From: Candidatus Rhodoblastus alkanivorans
GTDB taxonomy: Bacteria; Pseudomonadota; Alphaproteobacteria; Rhizobiales; Beijerinckiaceae
Length of the DNA stretch: 64,000 bases
Reading direction: 5' to 3'
NCBI RefSeq assembly: GCF_022760755.1
Contig: NZ_JAIVFP010000001.1
Coordinates: forward strand, 947,501 to 1,011,500
Below are positions 46,501 to 48,517 of this stretch, piece after piece. Position 1 is the stretch's first letter; each line of letters opens with the position of its first letter. Below the pieces are notes generated by a model. That model was given only the letters and a program-made list of their open reading frames with translations, did not search any database and was not told the origin of the DNA. The translations under genes and the position numbers were made by a program.

Positions 46501-48298
46501 TTTCGCGGTGCTCAACGACGAAGAATATCTCCCGAGCTATTACGAGATGACCTCGTCGGTGACGATGAGCAAGCCGGCGGCGGGCTATCTGTCGAACGGC
46601 TATCTGGTGTTCGATTATGTCAGCGCGACGGACTTCAAGTTCGCCGGCGTCAGCCTGAGTTCGGGCGCGATCCAGATCGGCCATTATGACGGAACGAACT
46701 GGGTGATCGACGCGTCCGTCTCCGAGAAAATTTCGGCGGGAACGAAATATTCTCTGGTTTTGGCCATCAACGGCACGACGGCGACGCTGACGGTGAACGG
46801 CAGCTGGACGGTGGCCTATACCTACGCGCCGCGCATGGTCGACGGCACGGCGGTGGGGCTGAACTACGGTATCGCTGGCCTTGCGACGAACAATTCGACC
46901 GCCGCCTTCGGCGATACCGCCGTTCAGGTTCTGGTCATGCCGATGACCGCCAATTACGTCGACAATTTCACCACGACGCCGAAATATTTCGATCCGCCGG
47001 CCGTGGGAAGTTGGCGCGTCAATGGCGCCTATGTCGGAACGGCGCCGGCGGGCGGAGTCGCGATCAGCACTGTCGATCTCGGCCTCGCCCTGAGCATGCA
47101 GCCGGACTCATTCAAGCTGCAGGCCGGTTCGACGCTCGAAATCACGACGACGATGAAGCAGATCTATCCGCGCGCCGGCGTCGCCTTCGATATTTACGGG
47201 ACCGGCAAGTTCAAATTTGCCGCCTTGTACGAGGATACGCAGCAGCTCGTCGTCGGCCATTACACGACATCGGGAGGATGGGTGATCGACAGCGCCATAA
47301 GCTATAAGTTCAACAGTGGCACGTCCTACACGCTCGACGTCGTGCTGAACGGCGGCACGGTCAATGTTTCCGTGAACGGAAAACTGCTGATCAATTATGC
47401 CTATGGCAATGTCGTCACCACGGGCAAGTTCGGCCTCATTTCGATCGGAGGGACCAACCAGTTCCAGTCCATCCAGGTGCGGACCAACGATCCGGCCTTC
47501 CCCTATACTTCCGCCGGCGCGGCGACCCTGCTTCAGGTTGCGGCCAAGGCGGCGCCGACCAATTCAGCCGGCGCCTTGCTGACGCCGCAGGAACTGGCGC
47601 CCATCGTCACGGAGGCGGAGGAGCTGTGGATCGCGGCCCTCGGCCCGAATGACGCGCGGCTTGCCGCGCTGACGACAGTGACCATCGAGATCGGCGATCT
47701 GCCCGGGCTCGAACTGGGGTCGACTCATAATGGCGTGATCACCATTTCCGCCGACGCCGCCGGCTGGGGCTGGTTCGTCGACCCGACGCCCGGCGACAAC
47801 GGCGAATTCGCGCTGCACGCGTCGGACGATGTGTTCTACGCCAAGCCGAACAGCGCCGCCTATGGCCATATGGACCTCCTCTCGACCGTGCTGCACGAGT
47901 TGGGCAACGCCATGGGCTTCGCCGAAGACCATGGCCAGGACGTCACCGGAATGACTCTGTCGGCGGGCGAACGCCGCCTGCCGGGCGACTTCAACGCCAT
48001 GGCGTTCAACCTGGGGACGGCTTCCCCGGCTCAAGGCGCGGCTGCGGCGCCATGGACCGCTCCGGGAGGTTCGGCTATGCTCCACACGCCAGGCGCCGGC
48101 AAAGCGCCGGGCGCGCCGGCGTCGATCGACTGGACGCAGACGAAGGGCGCCGACTTCTCGTCCGACCTTTCCGGCGCCGAGGGTCGCGAGGGAATGCCTG
48201 CCTGGCTGGCCGCAATGCTCAATCAGACGGAGGACGACTTCTTCCATCAAAAACCCAATGCGGGCATGCGGTTCAAGACGACGAACGAAGCGCGTTGA
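19583..48298 (+). CDS. Giant LEPR-XLL surface/secreted protein with beta repeats, RTX-like repeats and metalloprotease-like C-terminus
   Basis: A single uninterrupted frame of 9571 codons, close to one megadalton of protein, occupying 45% of the window. There is no classical signal peptide; a basic N-terminus leads to the LEPR-XLL motif (EPRLLMSAD, residues 75-83). Then come adhesin-like beta repeats with G-V-G-V-A-G-S-V-A-V-N and A-Y-I blocks (about 300-4100), a less repetitive middle, DGG-type repeats (about 4990-6000), Calx-beta-like modules (about 7075-7440), glycine-rich GGxGxD-type repeats (about 7670-8845), two laminin-G-like modules (about 8935-9305) and a degenerate zinc-protease-like domain (about 9336-9460). 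By eye it contains no cysteine, usual for giant exported proteins. ATG 19583 follows AGGAG; ATG 19586 is an alternative. It is likely displayed on or shed from the cell surface for adhesion or matrix formation. The operon 219 bases downstream probably handles its export. Confidence 0.95.
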   Translation: MMKPNIRRKPAAPVFKIPSWRDIVRKFSFTRSDAMAASTAARAPLDSKAAEKPSGPEYFRAKPKRRPAYALEPVEPRLLMSADLSYSTAASGQAFYLVATGARSFALDLNSAGGAQVATFTQAGSDNSVSIDLSTSLGLSNSNTLHVDLDTFNLLNSSFFSPNGGLVISFEEGKAIAGGSTSNPDHLSVDAATNPNIGFGISITSDSDITTSGHASITGDFSLTSSQKASDALTSGLFVFNNAGVTLSGANYQVSGAFKATAHDDVTASTNGLGMSAISGALISNNSTSTIAITNNSVVNAGSIELDSKIDGTMTAAADQATVQLVVIQGAADPEVAIDGSSQLIAATVTATAESNVTISATTTPGGGGSASADAAISNVTYSSGATLTVTGGALVNATSGAANLNANSTLDATTKGDASGASAGAGVAVSTIYGDTIAKVDNATVDGGSVTIGASTDRTITVEAKSSQGGSSGSSGDASGESNYTSQKTLSDNNASTSDGSISVAGAVAVSVDTGATTAYVNNGTINAGAGAASVTAASADNASVTADGSSTTSGATGVGVGVGVNVAVRDADAYLTGADDITAGTLGVTVTAPRTTSFTTDATSGAGGASNVGVAGSLAVNVTVLEHKAYIDDSATVTLHGDPDVTISADADVESTASAKPADGGGDATKVGIGASVAFNYGEDTTAGYIGNSVTLTGAHGLELDANANHVMETEAQNGGKGATAITPVVAIAVADNDAHTTVGANSNLSIGGDFKASSTLGDNVVTNAEGDTKSSSTGVGISIALNVVNDSSLSTTYSDIAAGGAAAFLSTLMSASQSTAKASVAGGEADDGSNSDGKGGSGSQQVDNKTNSQKSFADSEASTAAGKAKSGTTTKGTEGDKSPSASTSSGTVSVAGAIAVNIELGSSTAFIGDSRNVTASGGELSVKSSAIVDGTAAATGSAVIGEKEFNAADVGSGGNVDYANSTINLGANSGLGNGAEVTYFQGEGGTAIGNLTEDATYYVHDTGGGKFRLYAKQSDAQAGNGNYIHFDSSKQGAGAMQALRGAGAGGVGVGVGVAINYANAKNLAYVGQATIDARGLDIEATQGERALTFDPNAKVDTAQNTIDVGPSGLRTGDAVVYHATSGHSAISGLTDGETYYVNVQDDGTLKLYDTQDHAEAGGTTGLMILSSVAGTGAADTLVEKSDRFGAWATSGAGGGNIGVAGSLAINVTFTDTEADAGYPAGGLGVPSATLHGGELKLAADADVANVAKALPADGGGDGTKVGVGLSVAINYGQNAALAQMADGASITGAGDVTLDASLGQDMDTEAKNGAKGSVGVTPVVAVSVTNNDVEAKIGAQGAAGLLSFSGALDDKAALQDKVITTAEGDTESEDVGVGISVAVSVVNDTAIATTARDLNGAGAGDVSFAASTISLSESSAKAGVKGGQGDNGSGNHSDNGTDQSVDNTTNKETSNADTTSKEVNSNAKGTQGASSSKGKTSDGGVSVAGAVAVTIENGTAKAYIPDSRHVTAGGALAVTSAANVDGHAMADGSAAGTAKVGVGAAVSVDVAHVTNLAYIGNATVINAAGLTVSATMAQREINMDPTTKQVVDTTGDTIFLGLNSGLKTGDEVLYDGVTGGGSDISGLHSTDSYYVNVGEDGKVKLYDTKENAENGGTAGLKNLTSQGSGTQTFYKYVTVAGVSAPDLLDPINFQGNGQYTVLDLGEGSGLRTGDAIVYDAKGGASITNLTSGDTYYVIELGAGEFQLAASRNDAIDGKAITISGNGNDSQKLIDQSDSFITTAKSGGGGSSVGVAGSVAVNVVTTDTEAVVGLTPGSAGPSTASLTVNGDVSIASAVSMTNFSAATPSDGGGKGDKVGIGASVAINVINNTVNSEIADGVAWSGTAGAFSLTASSVDYVFTHGQNGASGGSAAIGVGASVAVINDTVTAYVGTGGTITGSGDVTISATHDGEFKTEADAEANSDSVAIGASVGVAVINENVTAQLARSMTTTGGAFTLMANSTAISDVQAVAASGGEKKDDTQEQNSKSGKSGADGQVDHQVNDNSTTSSSSTQNMPSASDSAGQGNSKSNSESGEGGSGVGIAAAVGVSVMSVTAAASVTNSAVITAKAKSAKIDSESDVESTAKGVGTAINLSSGNVNIAAGVGLNVINATNKAHVDTGSKVDADGITIQAITPAGKSDNFVAWGAAAGGGSGDVGVAGSVGLNIINNFDTEAYAASGSTLNSTAGVNVTANATLAPQTVAAGVGFSEGTAVGVAVSVAVLNVTTTAYIAGASDASGATAIYAETDVNRSTIDIPMLPDSLKPSATTIAVAGGASTGDVGVGGAVTVDVFNLTTKAYVDDSAQINQNVGILGSGQTLSVHAVNNTDITTIAGALGLTTGSAGIGASVDVEVLDKTTYAYIGDASVRAGGKVDVKADAEENMLLIVMTAGGADTAGVAGSVAVADIHGDTRAYLADGGTLNGNGVDTFAATDAFTITPLAGAIGLGGTAGVGAVAAIMLHTDNTLAYVGANTHVTADGLNVTATESEDILSIAVDAGVGGDAGVAGSAPINILNETTTAYIGHGANITITTGGVDVAASDTTSVISVAGSLAGSGGASVGVGADVGTYSKTTYAYIDSGVTLTADGDIQVTANSQENLISVAAGIAVGQVSVGVDAGVHIFNVNTLAFIGHDNDSNDNSTYYNNAVNYGAGNVTAGGSVVISANEASKITEVVGDLAVGEVGVAAGAGVNVFSKDTKSFIGDGANVSGKGNGLGLAVNTGRIDTGVDNSAPTFTPNAGGTFASSAVSTGAGTIHLGTGTGLKTGDQVAYNAGDGGAAIHGLTSGADYYVRDIGGGNFKLYNTRADAEANSNAIAFTSQGAGSNQSIKAAQGIEGSTAGSSAIQSAQSGDRSSFQSGGQVGTPQISGMDLTGSGQSQSVNDPAFQGARTTSVDQQSGFHGVAVAATNQDEITSLVLTLGGGVVGVAVSAGVDVVTNNTEAYIGSNATVNGASGASSNQSVLVGAGDDFYHMTLGVGVGVGAVGVAPAVGVNVIDNTVRATIGDHANVQARNNIAVEATGNEDIVMVGIGVAAGAVGVGAVVDVLTVSNVTIASIGDYAVVSAGGDVFISAQDTTHVLELSGALAGGFVGVGGAVGVMVVGKDTEATIGSYAHVDGLGASGGVGGVLTGTISGGSSFDTTTAHGVIVQAQSTEDITHIVAAGGVGFVGVSGAVGVAVINTTTLATVNSSAQINEAHPGTGNSDQSVYVAASDDTEFQAYVIGVAGGFVGVTGAVDVAIINANTAAEVKPSAQLYAKDNVEVNAAAIKNLTGYVISGAGGAVGVGASILVWSVGSQIQPTYQNSDGDSQNSLQPNGKSPDGNAADQAQTGTTTATGKLGGFTSTTPGSGRSSSLINTNQGSAQSTVNNNPSLQSANIKAAENNAPQSPPGTTAKVDAGATVYGAQGVGVQATDSFNVTTRLGQVAGGVVGAGASVTVMTLNENVDASNDGTSSSGGNIGVNANLVENVDAVSLGLQVGFVGLGAAVVAITDGSVAQATLGNVLFANNVSLSATATRNFSELAGQANVGAYAAGATFTILNVDGSVSATVDSYADIGSSSPVASLSVTASSTVNATLKTYAIAAGIGAGTANFAFLTADPAVTAAIGDHATVDAASLVSVEAKATFKTEGDVFGVSAGGLAVGVSLTEITINPNVTASVGASDSITANALSVFAHTVLPASGYDAIVDSQGSAGALIGVTSTNAVINNNSKVKSFIAAGATLSVAGATVVSAVNSTRQKASADSNSFGIVAAGLASSTVNSNTDTEAYLGANVHMGTLALSDGSLSVSAKGHNDNFAYTNAGSGGLVSGSSSVADTSDNATTSATIGGGSTIYLSGAFSLGADTTATFNSQITTFAGGLFAGAGGEIEHDITAHTTATVGASAQIKAGGVSINAASHADKPALTGSTTQNIKGDTGGLASGAGASDHTNISFTTIVEVDANASITEPGVSNNNHSFVLAAKNDFAVYDTVAFTTGGAVSGAAVYAGIVSHTDIAKVLVDAGAALSSASAIDISARGGGSVDQEVETETYGAGTATLGYATADIRPDNEVIFGSGATVTAYGDLNLSAGADAAYNVDHYNITARYDGFAGSLIPISSIGATDYLIQTDAITIGSSAHLSTARTANLMTDQFGDTDTMTGLAKAESWVSDLSNSLLKAQGANAAVLALANTDTLTVTRANITNDGIVETGINRNQHLYLTGWDQNTGQVTGYDASPGVSFVSTTQSVGASTVDEINADQQILAQYGDNNPTLKAFYEQQIQSLEAQLAAQGLLQFQTDSQGNQVVVPVDVQVMAVDVAPIYADAGRIFVVGDELGGSGQFISPNDINVTINNATPAFLNIEGVIIPDENGGLYYNGDQWTSNDQIQAKNNQNIQHDNQLISDGGAPIASFTALTAGFTAIPAINPASHPTVLIENSLDINYLNNIQNNNTTSYPWPDITITSLASGGVGIDAPSANVTIETVTPTNADGKGNIDQLAPIVANSLTIVAGGTLFINLPESGSIEEVAGAAYKAFDAATTGSYDPNNPSQTAPGVVAASATDVNAILAQIPTTPSLYAQKIIINANYINVNGLVQSGKSEYDLTLGAQAVSDINNIIASGGATPVLLVNESNSDFSVYFDPIARKIIVTDLKANGGDIEMTGNIVNTANGEIKALGGYAAVNVDNQTGFALEVNRLDVSSRGAGTILINDTSGYALDPNTHKPVGVKTTLYQDNNGVVTTTTQASGGPQNVANNSGLDQIYQPDVDWRYQWVTGISEQEHLATRIVQSDWIGLINLGTDITHWDTTIVQGVPHLEGAGPYFYLSASENDTAYTFTSQTVTTSAPAQPLQPIATHTDTTWYGKTSITADFAEDIGLEILNTQDISAHRAIGIHFFGNETGAIAINSNADVIVDGALVNPTGTTSITTTGSITSGTAGSVGGNQVILSAQTGIGGDGAPLTTKVGGQNIGAPVDATVNFNAAAGTITRTDGGGWDGFAPGMAFTLSYTGATGASQQNATASNQVYIVKSVSGPGLSVLTLDPSTPLVASETGRGVALVPAANPDVSGYSRLHATTATGNISISQATGDLPIDLVAAQSLGSVDLSAAGSIVVGQMNASTFYQGLVSGGAITLDAHSGGIGNGVAHPLILDTPASALPPGTTIPLSDHVTITAQTNVYIEQFSGDMRLNNITTGGDVWIDVPNGNLYDAAKPGVVDARTYNQLLSGVWSNLGLTDDTGYAQKVASTINSYVASQTQDYQTYWTWRHEQADGGAAFDATFHPQLTAAELDYYVNTLHYDSAAIQTLLNARFAEYQTLNAEFGAGGAYQTVNDPGVDTISSTATTATVTIDTVANTITRTDGGDWSNLAAGEFISLTGSVESSAEVTFAAASGGNAATITRTDTGSFIADGFVAGQKLRVSGSPLNGTPGATTYTIQSVTAKTITLSASDAVQTEATPELVTLIAESVADANATTAPNFYKIASIVDPVSASAEVYFTAASGGASATITRTDGGNFSADGFQIGQKLRVSGSTANSTAAGKTYTIASISADGKIMTLSASDSITTEASSGSPEMVTLTVANPIVLQIDASTPLVQSESGVTIDVTPTFNGDIYNPNFVYAPTTAEINALTQTFHHWTDSQLYNAFGEGLLKNVTSTVVVTANPNIVANNVTLLTQGSVGSAGKTMSIDISNPPVSFTDDQRVALAAAERQDVQYLGAAPVSALVNFDAGTSTITRIDGGDWSGFSVGQLITISGDNGVVTQNATSANLFFTITNISGATITVSGNNGTTGSIAIASELSKSVLVGPIVLDPTFQANGVATSAAVPVTFQSNTGSSYATITRADGGSFLTDGFSAGTSANPHLLQVSGNSVNSTSGGFVYTITAVTGPMSVNASVTFAAASGGNYATITQTSGDFVADGFHAGQQIHVSGSTDNDTAAGHTYTITAVSATTLTLSAGDALATDAVAQSVTLATASTITLGQSDVVQNASTPVDLTLAEGVPPKITTILVLQSDPITANATGKFDITAGKNVLLNSNAGDVHLDHVTAGDTVTGDQIRIKVQGTGSIYNVATSGVNLRGSNTVLESQGGSIGEYDNSGHVAVTLDSIDGGTITARAEGVVYLQGVAVGGRPGDLNIESIYSAANDARLVAAGSIVDALNNDFTKIEAQHIYLTAGNTIGNMVGGTINYLDIDAGQFPSGALFATANGSIWISQTTLDLYVGNVVSNSGDVTLRAALSILDDTTPAPSVFGNNITLIAQGGGIGTFSNSFDIETQATNGAYAGAGGVLTTQSGLLATVIVQPTGDIKLNTIDVTGVGLTQDNTAFITTPTGSILNGNPGGVNVLSGNVMLFANKDIGAESNRISTEVGTIEGESTTGDTWVANTGALQVGNSFSGNAVGQVSGGSTTITASSPIEVKKSVVAGGKVLLIALEPANEDEGGETLSDNLVVDATDLNGAALYIKSADTIRLLAGDNLTVEKGALIQSAKSVELKSGYQGDKTGSPDAFDISGPKQASATSDDNTVLTVAGMILAPDILIHGDGGNDVIQVTTGALEATNPWMSQAAFDAVFQGMATYPASLSTDSQITLRGEGGTDQILVWGTIDANEVDVYGDGVNDLLALNPDNDRGYALSIGAEGAIGQFNVWGGTSDTLLVNQLTTLDAAHKYTTGASGSGPTSIVTGHEATPLRETVNLYGGEGTNNEIVNLTGQSDAIINVARAGSEGSGTDTLTINGVPGTDTFLLRKNFVALLQGSVDSGFASTYERVNYDTSINVLDVNGLEPTAYVYDDATGMVQAQLPDAAYVASSKTSHTNFYLDDNSAITVLTGADGGDTFQFGQMFGEARTGGVSVQFGDNIETVLTDAGYLSRGVSYSTTAYGGEGDDYFYVYSNKAPAKLYGEAGNDTFVVRAFVIVDTNMVATSDTTIHAGSGTSHIEYNVNAPLSIDGGDGVNTVVVIGSGHGDNFVITKDGVEGAGLNVSMTNVQILEVDGIAGSNNFYVLSTAPGEVVTLIGGSGNDTFNVAGDVTTPVIAQNTSGVSGFINHSVSSADPAYNGIFAAGIPVNVATGQTGTVVVSTPTMRLFKDPTVGPNIGTYTVALAAPAASVTAGTIAYLTVSAALRPYNVSAQGAKSLEVSTDGVHFYQSVVLTFSQAADWNTPRTIYVRADGDNVAVGEQTVVISHSIKSSNPLFNALPISNVEVDVVDNNAPDVVITPAHSGDLSVAEPNGPYAGKTDSYEVQLTRAPAPGEIVTVTLSSDVYSAINHLVLSSADPRFNASNPNAPTITFDSSNWNSPVTVNVASYDGTTLEDPVEADIIHTVDSNQTNGAFADVNTQHKVRVDVTDSELAQVLVTPGSDPMIVSDTQSATYTMQLTTAPTAPVTVSLLGDGKTIETAANPADPRFTAATATTPATVTFDGSNWYVPFTVEVSVNPNFTLSPTVNFDKNANTITLTSSGSWLADGFAAGQFISVEPAGGQTTANGTGASGSYLIQSVTATVITLNPSTPLVATETAKEVYIQQSQPIQLYPAQPHRLSSIQGSLIIEGDKIPNKDRSLRTAVMLPTEVDIPLPAQTQETDHPETQTNTLNIFNDGSTQNDVGTLGLLGQANSRDINGVAKEYVETPADIAGSAAEFGQITGLNMGGETPLNYGTVHSPNLVYYPAGITYRNIQVTDIMLGSGNDTFTVNATPVQPQSPFGADVGDSITVVQGGGGNNDLIANGGGGANSPLILVGSTTQDGSFYNSTTANITGEARAFADQGNNILDARNDPNSVILYGGAGNDTIYSGAGGAWIAGGGGNNTIYGGSGDDNIYGADGFNLDLSQRLSLAVAADTQVLSVVNAPAPGDYAATHDALKAGNNTIYGGSGDNIIIGDHGVITQTAGTQRIMTTGEVIAISTARVTDYGNATIFGSGAGGWSGGGSGTGNDIILGGSGVNTIWGGHGADIILGADGLVTFTTPTHLNTIESTDFAYGGGAAGVGTAIHGGTGDNIIIAGGGDDHIWGGGANDLIFGEQGFVQMNGLGLGYGSAVLITTDFIDPNSGASGLTSRGPGRTVGGTSGVNDIIEAYPQIANGYQITGGGDSILIGGPGNSWIGGGAGDDLVFGNNVTLTLAASIANPRFQALTGTTIYTDTATTDTVNVTGTPLNFRTESGHLPLWDNWHVASLDQSDGTPASHFGDNYIAGGPGDNMIFGGQGDNAIQGAGSILGALNPPTVAVTTPGVVNTTAEVASLTLNPFISTYSLMFTVGTATQVVDGISASATATALQSAIAALPIFAGKTITVSGSSAAGYSITFDKTLGSVAISANSKVYAYRDAEIQLQVAPGQTVTALGALHVNPSFEAATDGNNYIEGGGGNSVIFGGIGQNDIIGGNSDMFSLTTATQRPDNGNVIIFAGAGTEIARDLYQLPAGTSAGDAHARNASVIVANNGDIYDLVGTNGTDSGGFLTFNYDSGQNGLINKPGIAVTNYYGGTQFVIPRAVKLLDYTYGGPDFNPTAAASDRGGVAEIHAESGDTTIYGGPNLDYLFGGSGNDLIIGGYGGKWIAGGNGETGQVDSSGNPIINTTGILGADGRLFMSRNSTTYGEPLYGIQPLSALDQVISTPGNAQMSTINVANALTVTAEMTPFNVDPNGVMDWQTGVLNGTPYTPSHYDDIIYGGLGNTFIHGGPGSDAISGAQALPMFWNDPVKNPHDYGAPASGGGILGYDASTREFAAYSESNPRSLIGGTLNGFFLNFDSTEGLALNGATEAYAGSKVIFGDLGNNWIVGANSASNLFGGFGDDLLDGRRTLTIHGGLNDQPDNNTVFHSVAYGGAGADTLIAGGAYDRLIDWAGNFNTYVVPFAPWGQPTVSRQVSPQLQTYLMQLAAADGADNLYADYNAAGVDNVAGLDPTRNGEPYGEIGLVNQHDPFWHLQTGAPNQQPPGNLGGVQRLVTGRFTASSGALGPIAPTTGKFSVSGGALNAAPTTAGTSTFAVLNDEEYLPSYYEMTSSVTMSKPAAGYLSNGYLVFDYVSATDFKFAGVSLSSGAIQIGHYDGTNWVIDASVSEKISAGTKYSLVLAINGTTATLTVNGSWTVAYTYAPRMVDGTAVGLNYGIAGLATNNSTAAFGDTAVQVLVMPMTANYVDNFTTTPKYFDPPAVGSWRVNGAYVGTAPAGGVAISTVDLGLALSMQPDSFKLQAGSTLEITTTMKQIYPRAGVAFDIYGTGKFKFAALYEDTQQLVVGHYTTSGGWVIDSAISYKFNSGTSYTLDVVLNGGTVNVSVNGKLLINYAYGNVVTTGKFGLISIGGTNQFQSIQVRTNDPAFPYTSAGAATLLQVAAKAAPTNSAGALLTPQELAPIVTEAEELWIAALGPNDARLAALTTVTIEIGDLPGLELGSTHNGVITISADAAGWGWFVDPTPGDNGEFALHASDDVFYAKPNSAAYGHMDLLSTVLHELGNAMGFAEDHGQDVTGMTLSAGERRLPGDFNAMAFNLGTASPAQGAAAAPWTAPGGSAMLHTPGAGKAPGAPASIDWTQTKGADFSSDLSGAEGREGMPAWLAAMLNQTEDDFFHQKPNAGMRFKTTNEAR
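19793..19831 (+). other. LEPR-XLL motif of the giant protein
   Basis: Residues 71-83 read LEPVEPRLLMSAD. LEPR-XLL is a short N-terminal motif recognised in very large bacterial surface proteins, normally within the first 100 residues, followed by S-A-D. Here the motif looks duplicated or stretched (LEP then VEPRLL). A basic segment (AKPKRRPAY) precedes it. Together they could be an export or processing signal read by the downstream secretion genes. No function of the motif is established to my knowledge. Confidence 0.85.
20985..29880 (+). repeat. Six hydrophilic S/N/D/Q-rich inserts between beta repeats
   Basis: Low-complexity hydrophilic stretches interrupt the beta array at about 20985-21090, 22075-22260, 23870-24045, 25640-25815, 28200-28400 and 29590-29880. 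The first four are each followed by the same hydrophobic block type (SVAGAVAVS, SVAGAIAVN, SVAGAVAVT, GIAAAVGVSV). Numbers two to four share a Q-x-V-D-N-x-T/V-N core (QQVDNKTNSQKS, QSVDNTTNKETS, GQVDHQVNDNST), so they descend from a common insert or were copied with their host unit. They probably form long flexible loops projecting from the fibre. Confidence 0.7.
22470..28195 (+). repeat. Five copies of a GLKTGD...YYV...FKLY module in the giant protein
   Basis: An approximately 80-residue module recurs at about 22470-22720, 22886-23100, 24358-24610, 24661-24910 and 27951-28195. The shared core is L-G-x-x-S-G-L-x-T-G-D-x-V-x-Y, then a Gly-rich turn, then I-x-G-L-T-x-x-x-x-Y-Y-V, then G-x-F/L-x-L-Y-x-T-x-x-D-A-x-x-G (for example SGLRTGDAVVYHATSG and GNFKLYNTRADAEA). 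It looks like a small beta domain spliced into the fibre. Copies three and four are nearly adjacent. Confidence 0.85.
34552..42145 (+). repeat. Eight copies of an ITRTDGG...ADGF..GQ module in the giant protein
   Basis: A module with the core V-x-F-x-A-A-S-G-G-x-x-A-T-I-T-R-T-D-G-G-x-F-x-x-D-G-F-x-x-G-Q-x-x-x-V-S-G-S, then Y-T-I and T-L-S-A-S-D or L-D-P-S-T-P-L-V. Copies start near 34552, 35650, 35765, 36085, 36775, 37080, 37280 and, isolated, 41920. Variants keep DGG or its equivalent and the closing T-P-L-V-x-S/T-E-T/S. The isolated last copy, 4.4 kb away and within the Calx-beta-like part, shows that the module moves within the gene. Confidence 0.8.
40800..41905 (+). repeat. Three Calx-beta-like modules in the giant protein
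   Basis: Three consecutive modules of about 110-130 residues: the first with YTVALAAPAASVTAG and VGEQTVVISHSIKSS, the second with YEVQLTRAPAPGEIVTVTL and FDSSNWNSPVTVNVASYDG, the third with YTMQLTTAPTAPVTVSLLG and FDGSNWYVPFTVEVSV. The Y-x-V-x-L-x-x-A-P pattern and the F-x-x-x-N-W-x-x-P-x-x-V block are usual for Calx-beta-related repeats of secreted bacterial proteins, which bind calcium. The SADPRFNA and PADPRFTA blocks recur between them. Confidence 0.65.
42585..46110 (+). repeat. Haemolysin-type glycine-rich (RTX-like) repeat region
   Basis: Clusters of G-G-x-G-x-D/N-x-hydrophobic nonapeptides recur through about 1170 residues, for example YGGAGNDTIYSGAGGAWIAG, NTIYGGSGDDNIYGADG, IFGGQGDNAIQGAG, YLFGGSGNDLIIGGYGG and NLFGGFGDDLLDGR. 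They are separated by 50-100 residue non-repetitive spacers, so the array is interrupted rather than continuous. Such repeats fold into calcium-filled beta rolls outside the cell and usually mark export in an unfolded state by a type I system. No ABC transporter for such a system lies in this window. Confidence 0.85.
46384..47500 (+). other. Two laminin-G/concanavalin-like modules of the giant protein
   Basis: Two modules of about 170-185 residues in tandem. Shared landmarks are a strand with FKFAGVSLSSGAIQIGHYDG versus FKFAALYEDTQQLVVGHY, then WVIDASVSEKISAGTKYSLV versus WVIDSAISYKFNSGTSYTL, then TLTVNGSWTVAY versus NVSVNGKLLINY. The GxY...W-V-I-D...Y-x-L...V-N-G order is that of concanavalin-like lectin folds found in polysaccharide-binding surface proteins. 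Glycan binding is an inference. Confidence 0.65.
47590..47960 (+). other. Degenerate metalloprotease-like domain at the C-terminus of the giant protein
   Basis: Residues about 9336-9460 contain IEIGDLPGLELGSTHNGVIT, SADAAGWGWFVDPTPGDNGE and then LLSTVLHELGNAMGFAED. In related LEPR-XLL giants this block ends in an HExxH...H zinc-protease motif of the type HEMGHVLGxxHD. Here the first His and Glu remain (H9438, E9439), but the second ligand is Asn (N9442) and the third is Glu (E9448). Zinc coordination in the standard way is therefore lost, and the domain is probably structural or serves as a sorting element. The comparison sequence is recalled, not computed. Confidence 0.65.
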
Positions 48299-48372
48299 TC
48301 CGCTCGGGCGTGGCGCAGAACGCCATCGGGCGTTGCGCATGGCCGATGGCGTCGCCGCGACGGGCGTCGTTA

Positions 48373-48390
48373 GGGCGTCGAAAGACGCCC
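48373..48390 (+). terminator. GAAA-tetraloop hairpin downstream of the giant gene
   Basis: GGGCGTC, GAAA, GACGCCC: a perfect 7-base-pair stem closed by a GNRA tetraloop, 75 bases after the giant gene's stop and 128 bases before the SapC-like start. No T run follows. It could be a transcription attenuator that lowers read-through from the giant gene into the export operon, or an RNA-stabilising 3' structure. Confidence 0.4.
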
Positions 48391-48517
48391 GTCCTCACGG
48401 ATCGGCCGGGCTCCGACGAATCGGAAGCAAAGGCCGGTCATATGACTATGACGCGTTGCGGCGGCCGACCGCGGCGCGGCGAGTAGAGTGGGTCGGTCCT
48501 TGGGAGGCGATTGTTTA

